NCBI GenBank assembly: GCA_028753945.1
Contig: JAPNXP010000007.1
Coordinates: 620,001-684,000, forward strand
Length of the DNA stretch: 64,000 nucleotides
Direction: 5' to 3'
Source of the DNA: Hexactinellida sp. DTS-2022
Taxonomy: Eukaryota; Porifera; Hexactinellida
Positions 10,259 to 21,393 of the stretch are shown piece after piece. The first letter of the stretch is position 1; the number at the start of each line of letters is the position of its first letter. The notes below the pieces were generated by a model. It searched no databases. It saw only the letters and a program-made list of their open reading frames with translations, and was not told the origin of the DNA. Made by a program: the position numbers and the translations under genes.

Positions 10259-13200
10259 ATGGCTGGGAGAGAAACAGATTTGGGTAGTTTTATAATTGAA
10301 TTTATCAGCTCAAAAGAAACTATTGGTTTTCTATGTGGGTTTTTAATGTCAGTTGTGTTTGTAATTTGGTTAATTCTACCGCGAAAAAAGAAAGGAAATG
10401 ACCAAGACATTGTTGAAGAAATACAATTACCCGTTGAGAAGAAAAAAAGACAAGAGGATCAAGGTCTCAGTAGGAAACAACTCTTGAGAATAGCTGAAAG
10501 TAAAAAATTAGAAATTAAATTTTCGCATCCGTCACTCGCTGGACACCTTAGGGGTCATCAGGATTGTCTAACAGATCTCAGTTTTGATGACAGGGGTAGA
10601 TATCTTGTTACAGCTAGCAAGGGTAAGTTCCTATAAATTTTCTAATTGTAAGTACAATGCATAATTAGATGATTCAAACTAAACTGTATTTCCATGATTT
10701 ATTACTTATGCAAGCATTCCTATGGTAAATTTGGTATCTATGAAAACATTTTTATTGTTATTGAAAAGGTCATAATATGAATTTCCTAACCCACTGGTAT
10801 ATGAAACAAATATTTCGATGTAGTCAATTTTACTTTAATTCAACCGACATTGTATAAAGTGACCAATTATATGCAATTAGTGCAATTATTTAGCTTACCC
10901 TATCAATATTGATAGTGAGTTATAATTTAAAACAAAAGATTATTATATAATAAAGCGATTATTGACTATTTGCGTAATAACCATGTAATAATTATAATTA
11001 ATTTCTTTGTTTCTATTTATGGTACCTGATTAGTTTAATGTGTAATATCCAGTACATCTCTGTAGATAGAACTCTGCGCATTTGGTATGCAAGGGATTTC
11101 AACACAAATGATCATAGGTAAGTTCTAATTATACGTCCCTGGATTTATCAAATTGTTTAATTTATTTCTTATTAAAAAATGTTGTGTTTAGATATGCACG
11201 TACTTCAATACAACTTGATTTTGCTACCAAAGTTAGAATTAGCCCAGATTCAAAGTTAGTATTCTATAGTTAATAGTTGTTGTTGTTGTTGTTGTTGTTG
11301 TTGTTATTGTTATTGTTTTAGAGCCTTGCTTGCTTATACGAATGAAGCACGGAATTTGAATATTTATCGTCTCAACAAGAATTCTCAAGGAAATGTTACA
11401 GTTAGCTATGCAGGAGATTTTCCAATGGTAACCACTTGTATATTATATAGAGACTTCCCAATGATGAATAGACCATCTACTTTCCAATTTAATTATTGAA
11501 GGAATTCTGTTTAAGGTCCCCAGGAAATATTAAACTCAATTTATACATATTCCGGAAAATAAATTACAACTTGCACTTGTCGTTCATTAAGAGACATATA
11601 ATCTATATTTCACCTTTATAAACCAATTACAATACTAACTGGTTCTTTTAGTTTTAAGACTAGGTATTACTTATATATCGGCCGACACCTTTTCTAATTT
11701 ACAGACACTGGTAATCTAATCTTTAATCAATAATTCATTTTGCGAAGCAGGATTTTTTTATTGAAACGTGCTAACCGATATAAGTAAGCCCTTTATATCC
11801 TGTGCTCTACTAACAGAGCTCTATACGTATAAGTATTCTCCTAAACATGGGTCGGCAACCTTTTGAGTCTGCGGGCCAGATTGAATCATTTACCGCATTA
11901 CTCGGGCCAAGCGATCTACTGTCCTTTGCAAGGAATTACCCAGGAGCGAGAGACGCTCCTTTTTGGAGAATAATTTTTGGAAAATTTGAATTTAGGACAC
12001 GAAAATTTGGAATCTTCTCCTATACTGTAACATTAATTTGTGATTTAGGCGTATGAAAATTGCATCAGACCAGGATTAGGAGAGTATTTACAAATGTCTG
12101 TATAATACACTGGTCCTTTGGTTCCTTTGGTCTTTCCACTGTGAAACTGTTATATGACTACGTAAATATGTATTGCCTTATCTTTAATAATGTTTGCAAC
12201 TAAAGTAATATCTTTTAAATATTTTGAATTTCAATAGAATGACCAAATCGGGGGTCACGATTATCATGTCTTAATTAATTAAACCCGCGAATGACATGGG
12301 TCAAAGGTATAAATAGAAAACTCCAATTTCACTTTCAATTGAAATTCAATTAACTTTCAGTTTCATTTTCACATTCCAGGCCAACCGTGAGATAATTATT
12401 AAATGAAGTTATATATTTCTGTGTAGGAACATGCAGGGGAGCTTGTCAGTTTGGAGGTTTCCAGTTTGGGAACTTATATCCTGGCTGGGTATAGTGATGG
12501 GAATATATTTGTGTATTCAGTTAAAGGGAAAATGCTCTATTCAAGGAATATTGGAGTGAGTGTTATATGTATAGTGTACAGTATAACCTCGTTAGTACGA
12601 ACACCAGGAGATGTCAAAATGTGATCGCCTTATCCAGAATTCGTATTAACCGGTGTCATTTGTATTGAAAAGGCTTTGAAGGGGACTGAAATAGTGTCGT
12701 ATTAACTGGAATTTCATTTAACCGTGTTCATACTAACGAGGTTCTACAGTATACTATAAGATATTATGTTGTTATTGTCCAATCTACTTTATTACGATAT
12801 AAGAGCTGTACATATTGATGGTGAACGCAGTTTAATACTCTCCTCTTAATTCATTTGGATGAGCTCAAATTTTTGATTAACTCTTCAATTTTCAATTCAA
12901 TTTTGGAATATTCCAAATTTCCTTCAGTACATATAACATAGAATTCCCCTATTGGTAATCTGTCTACAAAAGCATAGTTATAAATGACGTATTTTCATTC
13001 GTTGTAATATCTTGACATTGAAATTTCAATCTTGATTCTGATTTAGGAACTAAGCAAGTTAAGATTATTTCTAATCTAATTTCTTAGTTAGTTTATTTAG
13101 ATACCAATGTTTTGTAGAGATTCTATATCCTAGTTGTAATGTATATTTCGTTTACTTTGTGTCTACTTTTCCGATTTAAAAACTTAATATGGTAGTGTAG

Positions 13201-16200
13201 CATGGTGACATTTCCGATCATTTGTTTACAATTAATTGCAGCTGTCTATATCTATTTGTTTATAGGCAATATCGACAGTCATAGTGTTGAGTCCAACTTC
13301 GGAAAGATTCTTTATTGGAACAAATAATGGCGAAATATTGTTATTCTCAATTAAACTTACTGCAAGTCATTATTTCCATTCAGTAAGTTGTATAATATAT
13401 AGTACTGTGTATAATATATAGTACTCTCGTTAATATAATAGGTAAGGCGAAATTAATTCTCTTAGCATAAGCAAATGCATTCAAGTGATTCCGGTTAATA
13501 CGAATTTCTGGATAATGCGAACACTATTTCAGTCCCTTTTAAAAGCCTTTCAATACAAATTATTGGTTAATACGAATTCTAGATCAGGTGAACGCATTTT
13601 GACGGTCCCCTGGTGTTCGTACTAACGAGGTTCTAGAAAGTATATATTCCAAATATAGCAAACTATGAATCCTATGCCATATGGAAACAATGTGATAGAA
13701 ACCATTTACAGTGGAAGCCCCTTAATCGGTAGACGGTTAATCGGGACGAAGTTTTGGAAAAATATTTGTGTAAAAAAGTAATACTTTTATCAATTTTGGA
13801 TAAAAATTTGCGTCTAATCGTATTCTTCTATCACTTAATCAGCAGAACCAGATTGACTGGATTAAACTGGACATAATGTCTACTCCCGATGCGTCCCTAT
13901 TAGTGGCTTCCACTTCTTTTTTTTAAATGCAATACATTAACCTTAAGAGCTCCCTTATATGTAGACGTCTATTTATAGACCAGGTTTTCTTACATATACA
14001 TTAGTAATATCCATAGATATAGACCGTCTAGCTAGTCTATTATACGTAGACCGTCTACATATAAGGATGCTCTAAATTTAAGAGCTCCCTTATATGTAGA
14101 CGGTCTATAAAAGCCCATACAAGATAAGGAAAAAAATTGTAGACCATCTATGAAGTATGTAGACCAAAAGCCCTGCCGTCTATGGGTAATAATAGTATTT
14201 AATTTATGAAATAGCTTGTATGTAGACCGTCTATTTCTAGACCAGGTTTTCTTACATATACACTACTATTACCCATAGACGGCAGGACTTTTGGTCTACA
14301 GATTTTATAAATGGTCTACGAATTTGTACCTTAGTTTGTATGGGCTTTTATAGCCTGTCTAGAAATAGACCGTCTACATATAAGTTATTTCTAAATAATT
14401 TAATTGCTATTTCCAGATGAGCTATGAAGTGAGTTTGAAGGGACACACCAAACCAATATTGGATCTCTCAATTTCTGGTGATAGCACGAGGTTAGACTAA
14501 GTAGGAGTAAACAACAACAAACTAGACAACAAGTAACAATAACAAACCATATTAGTTACACTGAAATTAGTTACACTGAACTTACTTTCAAGTTAAAATT
14601 AACTATAAATTGAGAGTGAAATCCTATATTTATTTGAAGCTTTCCTTATTGCTTCGAATAAGCACCGGGTCAATACAAATGGCATTGTTATGGTAAACAC
14701 ATTAGGTAATAACCTGAGTGTAATTACATTGATTTTGGCAACTACGGTATATATACTGTCGCTATGAACTATTTGAACCCCACCAAAATATTATTTTCTG
14801 GGTTTTTCAACAAAAATTCAGGATAAATTTGGACCACGAAAACAATAAGCGCTGGTCGCTTATTCGAAGCAATACGGTATAGAATGAGCTCTCGTTGTAA
14901 CGAAGTGCTTGGGACCTGTAAATCCCTTCGTAATATCCGGATATTCGTTATAACGGGAGTTTACTGTACATTATATGCATATGATAAGCAATCCAGTTAG
15001 GTGCCTTATACAAATCTAATTATAGACATTGAATTGATAAAAATATTTAGTTTAATAGTCATTTTGTCTATGAGTATATTATGTGGCCATTAATTGTTGC
15101 ATTATTAAATGAGTTTCATCTTGTAGGTTAGTTAGTTTAGGGGGAGATGGCAAATGGATAGTATGGGACTCTATTAAGTCCTATTCTGATAAAGAAGTTA
15201 AACCGTATTTGTATATGCACGAATTCGCAAAGCCTCCAGCTATTCTTTCAGTCTCAGCTGTTAAAAAGGGACGAAAACAAGAAGAGTTATTCGGATACAT
15301 TTGTATTTCCCCAGACACGCATATAACGGTTATAATACAGAGAAATATAATTAGACTGTTTAAAACATCTGATGGGAATTTGTTAGAGACAATTGAATCA
15401 ACGGAATTTGGTTAGTACTCTGTTTGACAAATCTACGTAGAACGCTAATGAGATTGTAACAATCAGTGTTTTATCAAAAGCGCTTTATATGACTATAATT
15501 GGCTTTAAAACCGCGGTCCGCGAAAATTGGAAATAACTCCCGTTAGAATAATACAGTGGATGTCGGTTATAAGAACATCGTCGGGAACTGCTTATAATGT
15601 TCTGATAACCGGCATATTATACAGGTGTATATGGCAACCGTTTTCCAGTAGAATGTTCTTATAACCGGTATGTTCTTATAAACGGTGTTCTTATATTCGT
15701 ATCTACTGTACAAAAATTAGAAACTTGTACTTTTCGGCTCGTTTATTAATTAATACCCCCCCCCCAGGATTTGATCTAAATCAAAACAATTCATGATTTT
15801 CATCAGTCTTCTGATGCTATATTAATTATTCGTAACACGTATTATCGAAACAACATATTCTCCTTCTAAAATTCATATAAAAGTGTATTTAATTTTATGT
15901 CTTCAATACACTTAAGGGAATGGGAAATATGCATTCAGAAATATGGCAACTAAATCCCAAGAAAAATTAGAAATACAGGAAATCGTTAATAATGCTTCGC
16001 AACCAAAAAAGTGTATACCTTTTTGCTACGAAATTTGTATCTAGAATAAATAGTTTGGACTTATTATTTTGTATTACAGCAGATGTCGGATATAAGCACA
16101 CCGATTATACAGGGGTATATCTAGGATTTTCGTGGCTGACACTTTATTTTGGAGGTATAAATTTTCCTGCACCCTAAAGGTATTAGCCATAATACATAAT

Positions 16201-18580
16201 CTGTAGAATTCAATGAGGCGGCATTATTTTAAGGAGGTAAATTGCTACGGTGCACAAACAGTTGTTTATCCAACCATTTCTGGACCAGAAAATCTGGCCA
16301 TACACCCGGCAACTAATTAAGTGCCAACCCGGCACCTAAATCGAATCGAAATTCACGAACTTTTTCACCACCGGCACTTAAAAATTCCTGCCAGGCACCT
16401 AGATAAACCCCTGCGGTTATATGAACATATCGGATATAAGAATACTATGTTGGAAAACGGTTGCCATATACCCTGTATAATTTATGTCGGTTATAAGAAC
16501 ATGTCGGTTATAAGCACATTAAGTGCAATTCCCGACGATGTGCTTATAACCGGCATCCACTGTACTACATGCTATTGTATTGAGAATATTATTGCTGTAA
16601 ATAATGGCTTGTAATTAATCTTATGAAATATTCCTAGAAAAAACAAATAAAAATTTAACCGTCTTAGTTATAACAATTAACTTTATTGTTAATATTAATT
16701 AACATCTGTTAATAGATATAATATGGTTTTCTAATTACTATAATTTACACTAATTATAAGGAATAACCTGAATAACCTGAATTAAACAATTTTTAGCAAT
16801 TATTGGTGAGTTGGTGTCGGATTAGAAATTCCCAGATTTATAGTGTCTGTTGAATTGGAACCAACGCGACGAATGATTGATACAACAGGCTAACAGCTGA
16901 AATAACAGAATTAATTAAATTCCATTATTCAATCAATAACTGGAACTACTTCCATATATATTAACCCCCCAAAAGATAGTTCCCTTTGATAAAGAGATTA
17001 TATGGTTAATATTGCATAAGGTTTGTCTTGTCTATTGGAAGTCATATTGGTTCCAATATCTTTTAAATTTGATTTTAAATTGGAAGTATAATATTGGATT
17101 TGGAAGAAAATGCAGACAACAAATTTGCTAGCTAGTTCTTGTCCGAATTTATTCTTATTAAGGATGTGTTTAGTTCTGATTAAACCACTGAAAATGATTT
17201 AATCCTTTGATTTAGATTTTTAATTGTATTTGCAACGGAAATTTGATAATTTGTGTGATTTCCAACGGATTTTTGATAGAAACCTATTAAAAGTAAAATT
17301 TTTGGATTGCAATTAGTCAATTTTATTTATGATTATAGTTTGCCATTAGACAGATCATTATTTCTGAGTAAATTCCCTGTTTAACTTTTTCAATTACGAT
17401 TCGATTAATTTATTAAGATGAGAACTAACTGTCCCCTAAATTAGCTATTTTTCACAAAAAGCTCTGTTTGCTTATAATTAGTTCTATTCTACATTTATAA
17501 TTTGCAATATGTAGATGATATAAATCGCGTTTGTTTTTCACCGGACGGTCATTACCTGGTCACCATGAGTTCTGTTAACGAAGAGAACTTAGCTCGCATT
17601 TGGTGTAATCCCCACGGTCTCCAAATCGAGTTGATAATGGTAGAAAGACAATTGCATGGGGAGAAGGAGAGCTATATAAGAGAAAGATTAGGAAAGCGTG
17701 TTGATGAAATCAAGTGAGTAAAAGTTGTAATAATACAGTCAGGTTTTTTTAGTATGAACATACAAGGACCAAAAATTGTGTTCATAATAGAGATAGTTCA
17801 TAATACACGAAACTCGACTTAATACAAACCCTATGTATGTTGTAATAATAAGGACCTTCTTTATATGTATACCGTCTATTTCTAGACAATCTATAAAAGC
17901 CCATACAAACTAAGTTAAAAATTTTTATACAATTTATAAATTTTGTAGAGCAAAGTAAAGAAAACCTGGTCTAGAAATAGAGGTCACATAGAAGTTATTT
18001 CTTAAATTAGGCCCATAAGGGTTTGTTCATGATAAAAAAGTTTTTCATATTAAGCATACGAAAAACTGTTCACATTAAGCAGACCTGACTGTAGGTAGCT
18101 TTATAATTGGGGGAATGTTTGAAATAACATTTGAATAGTATTAACTTCCTTATCGAAGGTCCCTCTCAACACACAGAAATAAAATATATTGCCCTGTTTA
18201 TTACTGGACCATGGATTTGATCTTATTTCTAATTTTGTATTTCTGATCAACAATAATATAAAATGTCATCAACATTTTTCACAAAAAGCCGTACCAAATT
18301 AAACAACTAAAAAATACACTTTTGGTATTCTTAATATACTATGTAAAATGTTATTGGAATTACTTACTATATATCGGCCAACACCTTTTATGGAATAGTT
18401 TTTAACACGGGAAATGTCATTTTTGATAATACAATTAAACCTTTGCGAAGCAGGGTTTTATAGTGAAAAGGTGTAGGCCGATATATAAGCCCTTTTAATA
18501 GCTGTTTGAGTATAATTTTATTTGTATTTAGAGCTCAGCTTCGAGATTTGTCAAATAAAAAGAAAGGAAGAAACAAATGA
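10259..18580 (+). CDS. TBL2: Transducin beta-like 2, ER membrane WD40 protein, ten exons
   Basis: Exons with matching phases: 10259-10622, 11066-11117, 11192-11254, 11322-11427, 12427-12555, 13266-13382, 14417-14490, 15127-15410, 17515-17713 and 18532-18580. The product is 478 residues (human TBL2 is close to 450). An N-terminal membrane helix (about 24-41, FLCGFLMSVVFVIWLIL) is followed by basic residues, then WD repeats start at GHLRGHQDCLTDLSF. DRTLRIW and GGDGKWIVWDS are typical WD blades. The C-terminus is a helical, lysine-rich tail. In vertebrates TBL2 is an ER membrane protein that associates with PERK in stress signalling. The start is the ATG at 10259; no upstream ATG is in frame. 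Introns carry M1, M3-M6 and M8 elements. Confidence 0.9.
11278..11310 (+). repeat. GTT microsatellite
   Basis: About nine GTT units, then a few TAT/TTG units, in TBL2 intron 3. It ends right beside the pyrimidine-rich acceptor at 11321. Confidence 0.85.
11671..11792 (+). mobile_element. M6 MITE
   Basis: CTTATATATCGGCCGACACC at the left; CTAACCGATATAAGTAAG at the right, with internal TTTTGCGAAGCAGG. In TBL2 intron 4. Confidence 0.7.
11847..12110 (+). mobile_element. M11 hAT-like MITE
   Basis: The left end GGGTCGGCAACCTTTTGAGT followed by CTGCGGGCCAGA resembles hAT termini. The body contains AGGAGCGAGAGACGCTCC and AATTTTTGGAAAATTTG. The right end is TTACAAATGTCTGTATAATA, then CACTGG. It is in TBL2 intron 4 and has relatives at 640, 39713 and 61604. 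Confidence 0.65.
12579..12751 (+). mobile_element. M1 MITE, complete
   Basis: CAGTATAACCTCGTTAGTAC at the left and CTAACGAGGTTCTACAGTA at the right, with internal TTTGTATTGAAAAGGC. In TBL2 intron 5, at a TA target. Confidence 0.75.
13421..13640 (+). mobile_element. Two abutting M1-type fragments
   Basis: The first part (CTCTCGTTAATATAATAGG.., TGCATTCAAGTGATTCCGG) is the M1b variant. It runs into an M1 right half ending CTAACGAGGTTCTAGA. In TBL2 intron 6. Confidence 0.6.
13951..14390. mobile_element. M8 elements arranged head to head
   Basis: TTATATGTAGAC(G)GTCTAT.. occurs several times in both orientations. CCAAAAGCCCTGCCGTCTAT (about 14166) is matched in inverse by ATAGACGGCAGGACTTTTGG (about 14275). 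The whole block can fold back on itself. It lies just before TBL2 exon 7. Confidence 0.65.
14646..14880. mobile_element. Inverted-repeat element (M13)
   Basis: TATTGCTTCGAATAAGCACC at the left; CTTATTCGAAGCAATACGGT at the right; the internal TTTTGGCAACTACGGTAT is shared with the copy at 53108-53248. In TBL2 intron 7. Confidence 0.65.
14882..14969 (+). mobile_element. M4 MITE
   Basis: GAGCTCTCGTTGTAACGAAG to TTATAACGGGAGTTTACTG. Short copy in TBL2 intron 7, directly after M13. Confidence 0.6.
15553..15710 (+). mobile_element. M3 MITE
   Basis: Starts CAGTGGATGTCGGTTATAAG and ends CTTATATTCGTATCTACTG, with internal ACATCGTCGGGAACTGC and GTATATGGCAACCGTTTTCC. In TBL2 intron 8. A C10 run follows at about 15757-15767. 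Confidence 0.7.
16078..16563 (+). mobile_element. M3 element split by about 300 bp of other sequence
   Basis: M3-like sequence at 16078-16120 (GATGTCGGATATAAGCACAC) and again at 16415-16563 (ATCGGATATAAGAATACTAT, ending GGCATCCACTGTA) brackets a stretch with short repeats of GGCACCTA. Apparent ORFs here are products of the repeats, not genes. Confidence 0.5.
17735..18091 (+). mobile_element. M5 MITE interrupted by an M8 fragment
   Basis: The left end CAGTCAGGTTTTTTTAGTAT and right end AGCAGACCTGACTG bracket an element with CAAGGACCAAAAATTGTGTT. M8 sequence (TTATATGTATACCGTCTATT) is inserted at about 17860-17996. In TBL2 intron 9. Confidence 0.65.
18361..18487 (+). mobile_element. M6 MITE
   Basis: ACTTACTATATATCGGCCAA at the left; GTGTAGGCCGATATATAAGC at the right; internal CCTTTGCGAAGCAGGG. 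It ends about 45 bp before the last TBL2 exon. Confidence 0.75.
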
Positions 18581-19385
18581 ATTGTTTCGTTAAAGATTTG
18601 TAGTTTACATTTCAAGCTAAGTTGTATTAACTTAATTTGCTATAAATAATGTCATAATTTGCTGTACTAGGAAATTACATGGGACTAGCCAGTTAATTTG
18701 GCTTCGAACGGATTTCATAATTTATATAAGAAACCTTTAGAAAGGTTTATTTGATTATTTATTCAATCGTTTTATTGATATTTAGTTGGTATAGTTAGAA
18801 ATCTCTCCTAAATTTGAGATTTTTTACAAATTTATTGTAAGCAAATCTACAATTTTTATCCCCGTATTTTATTAAATACATTAGAACAGGAACACGAACA
18901 CGGTTAATACAAAAAACTTAACGCAAAGTTCCCGAAAATCGACACGATGTCACGATTTTTTTACATTTTGTATTACAAAAGTTGATTTTATAGTCATACA
19001 CGTACATTGGTTACCCCCCTTTGGAAGCGTTACTTAACGTCTAAACGACAATTATATGATTGGTATATTAGTAAATATTAAAGAGCCCAAACAGTGTACT
19101 TATACACCACCGAGGTTCTAATGTGATTATTATTGTAATTCGTATTCCTTTAATTGAATGGTTAGTAATAATACTAATTATAGAATTAAACCATCAATGA
19201 CGTAATATTATTTCGATTATACAATAATTAATTCTGTCTACCTACAAAATTCCTTTGATATCATTGAGAAACCACTTCAATTCTTATTTAGCCATAACCA
19301 CTGTTTAGAAAATCAAGCTAACAAAATGCGTTATCAAGATTTTAAGCAAATAATATTTTGGTGCAGTAAGAAAATCATTTAATTT
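18581..19385. other. Intergenic region with an M12 fragment
   Basis: Between TBL2 and TFIIH p62. About 18875-19050 holds M12-type repeat pieces (ACGAACACGGTTAATAC, TGTCACGATTTTTTTACA, CGTTACTTAACGTC). Otherwise it is AT-rich, without an ORF. Confidence 0.5.
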
Positions 19386-20858
19386 ATGGCTACAACTTCT
19401 AATCATGCAAACACAATTCTACAAATACCGGAAGTTATTTTCAAGAAATTAAATGGTACTTTATTCCTGTTTGAATCGAAATTAGTTTGGAAACCGAATA
19501 GCAAAAATGAGCCTGAGTTTTCAGTTGCGTATGTTGACATAAAATTACAGAAAATTAGTTCTGCAAACATTAAAAAAGTGAAATTACAACTTGTCCTTGA
19601 AAATGAGAATTCCCCTACTTTCTATTTCTATTCTTCAGAAGCTTTGGAGCAACGAAATAGTTTGAAAGACAAATTACAAGAAATGATTTTCACCGCGAAA
19701 GCTTATCAAGTTGATATGAATGCTAAAATACATAAATTGAAAGAAGATTCATCTCTATTGAAATTATACAACGAGTTAGTTGCATCTAATAACCCAGTTT
19801 TAAAAGCTGAAGAATTCTGGTCAATACACAGCGATTCACTTCGTCTCGAACCTTTGCAGGAAACTGGGATTCCGTCTTCACTTCTCACAGATCTTTTGGC
19901 CTCGCCAGATGGAGACCAAAACAAATATATTCTCACTCAAGATTCCATTCTACATATTTTCAAACTTTACCCGGCTGTCCGTAAGAAACACATTGAACTT
20001 GTTCCAGACAAAGTAAGCGAAGAGGTTTTTTGGAGAAATGTCCTTCAAACTTTACAATTCCACGGGTTTGATAATATGAGTACACCTACCAATTCTAATT
20101 TTAATGATGCTACGAAACACGATGAATCTTACCGGCTAAAAAATGATATAAAACGAATAAAATTATCAAATGCAATTTTGCTTGGAGAAGATGCTGATTA
20201 TATGCCTTTGTCAACTGAACAAATTGTACAGGAACAAGCGAAATTCACTAAACCATGGATACTTAGATCTAACTACCAAAACAGAATGATAATTGGTAAT
20301 TCCCTAAACGAAACCGATTCTACTATTAAAAGCACAACTGGTAATCTATTATATAACGAACTTAATTTAACACACAAACCAATACAAACACATAGAATTG
20401 AATCACAACAAACTTTCTCTCTTCCATCACTCGATAATTGGATTCCAAATCTTCTAAACCCAATGTCCCCTGGTGCCGCTTTACAAATGCTAACTGATTT
20501 AAGTCCGGGCGGATCCATAGTACAATCCTTACCTCTTTTGCCAACAATTTCCTCCCAACAAATGAAAGCAGAACTCGTAAACCTGTATAGATCAAGCTCT
20601 GAGTTATTGCGGCATTTTTGGAGTTGTTTTCCTGTCACAAACAATCCTTTAATTGAAAACAAATTGCATCGTTTGGCTGGTAGTTTGAAAAAATTCCCGA
20701 TTACACATATTAAACCGTTTGTGGATAAATTTGGAGGGCCGGCTGATCATATTACGTCACAGTTACATTTATCTGTGTCTATGGCAGTTAGAAAATATGA
20801 AACTTGGGCTAATAGGAAGAAGGGACCTAGTAATCGTATGCATTTTAAGAAAAATTAA
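19386..20858 (+). CDS. GTF2H1: TFIIH core subunit 1 (p62)
   Basis: An intronless 490-residue protein, slightly shorter than the human protein (about 550). Residues about 10-105 form the PH/PTB-like domain that contacts activators and repair factors. Two BSD domains follow, at about 122-155 (LLKLYNELVASN..EEFWSIH) and 182-225 (ILTQDSILHIFKLYPAVRKK..EEVFWRNVL). A C-terminal helical region (about 395-480) fits the part that anchors XPD and p34 in the core complex. The role is general RNA polymerase II transcription and nucleotide excision repair, in the nucleus. The ATG at 19386 starts directly at the domain. An upstream leader of about 60 bp is AT-rich. There is no odd residue or break. Confidence 0.9.
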   Translation: MATTSNHANTILQIPEVIFKKLNGTLFLFESKLVWKPNSKNEPEFSVAYVDIKLQKISSANIKKVKLQLVLENENSPTFYFYSSEALEQRNSLKDKLQEMIFTAKAYQVDMNAKIHKLKEDSSLLKLYNELVASNNPVLKAEEFWSIHSDSLRLEPLQETGIPSSLLTDLLASPDGDQNKYILTQDSILHIFKLYPAVRKKHIELVPDKVSEEVFWRNVLQTLQFHGFDNMSTPTNSNFNDATKHDESYRLKNDIKRIKLSNAILLGEDADYMPLSTEQIVQEQAKFTKPWILRSNYQNRMIIGNSLNETDSTIKSTTGNLLYNELNLTHKPIQTHRIESQQTFSLPSLDNWIPNLLNPMSPGAALQMLTDLSPGGSIVQSLPLLPTISSQQMKAELVNLYRSSSELLRHFWSCFPVTNNPLIENKLHRLAGSLKKFPITHIKPFVDKFGGPADHITSQLHLSVSMAVRKYETWANRKKGPSNRMHFKKN

Positions 20859-21075
20859 TTGTTTGGATTGGGCTTAGTATTTCATTGATTTTGCTATGCT
20901 GTTACTCTCTTATTGTGTTGTTTGAAGTAATTAGTTTAAATTAAATAATTTTACAACTTCAGTCGTGAAAATGTTTGATTTTAAAAAGGTTGCATGTATT
21001 TATTTCCCATTGTTTTGTTATATAATAACATTGGATCATATTGACATGATACTACTTAGTATCACTTATATACTA

Positions 21076-21291
21076 CAGTAGAGTCTCGTTAATACGAACA
21101 CGGATAATACGAATACTATTTCAGTTCTTTCAAAGCCTTTTCAATGCAAATATTAATACGAACACGGATAATACGAATACTATTTCAGTTCTTTCAAAGC
21201 CTTTTCAATGCAAATATTATTGGTTAATACGAATTCAGGATAAGGCGAACGTATTTTGACTGTCCCCGTTCGTATTAACGAGATTCTACCG
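21076..21291 (+). mobile_element. M1 MITE with an internal duplication
   Basis: CAGTAGAGTCTCGTTAATAC at the left and GTATTAACGAGATTCTACCG at the right. A block of about 60 bp (ACGAACACGGATAATACG.. to TTTTCAATGCAAAT) is present twice in tandem. Confidence 0.7.
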
Positions 21292-21393
21292 TATCTTGAA
21301 ATTCGATACCATAAGTTTCCTATTAATATGCTTATTTAATTGCTATATAATTATCACATATCTCAGTAGCTATTCAGTTTCCAATTAATTCAA

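Noticed and set aside
16321-16614. 97-codon open frame in TBL2 intron 8
   Set aside because: It overlaps M3 transposon sequence, whose repeats create the frame; there is no homology or conserved start.
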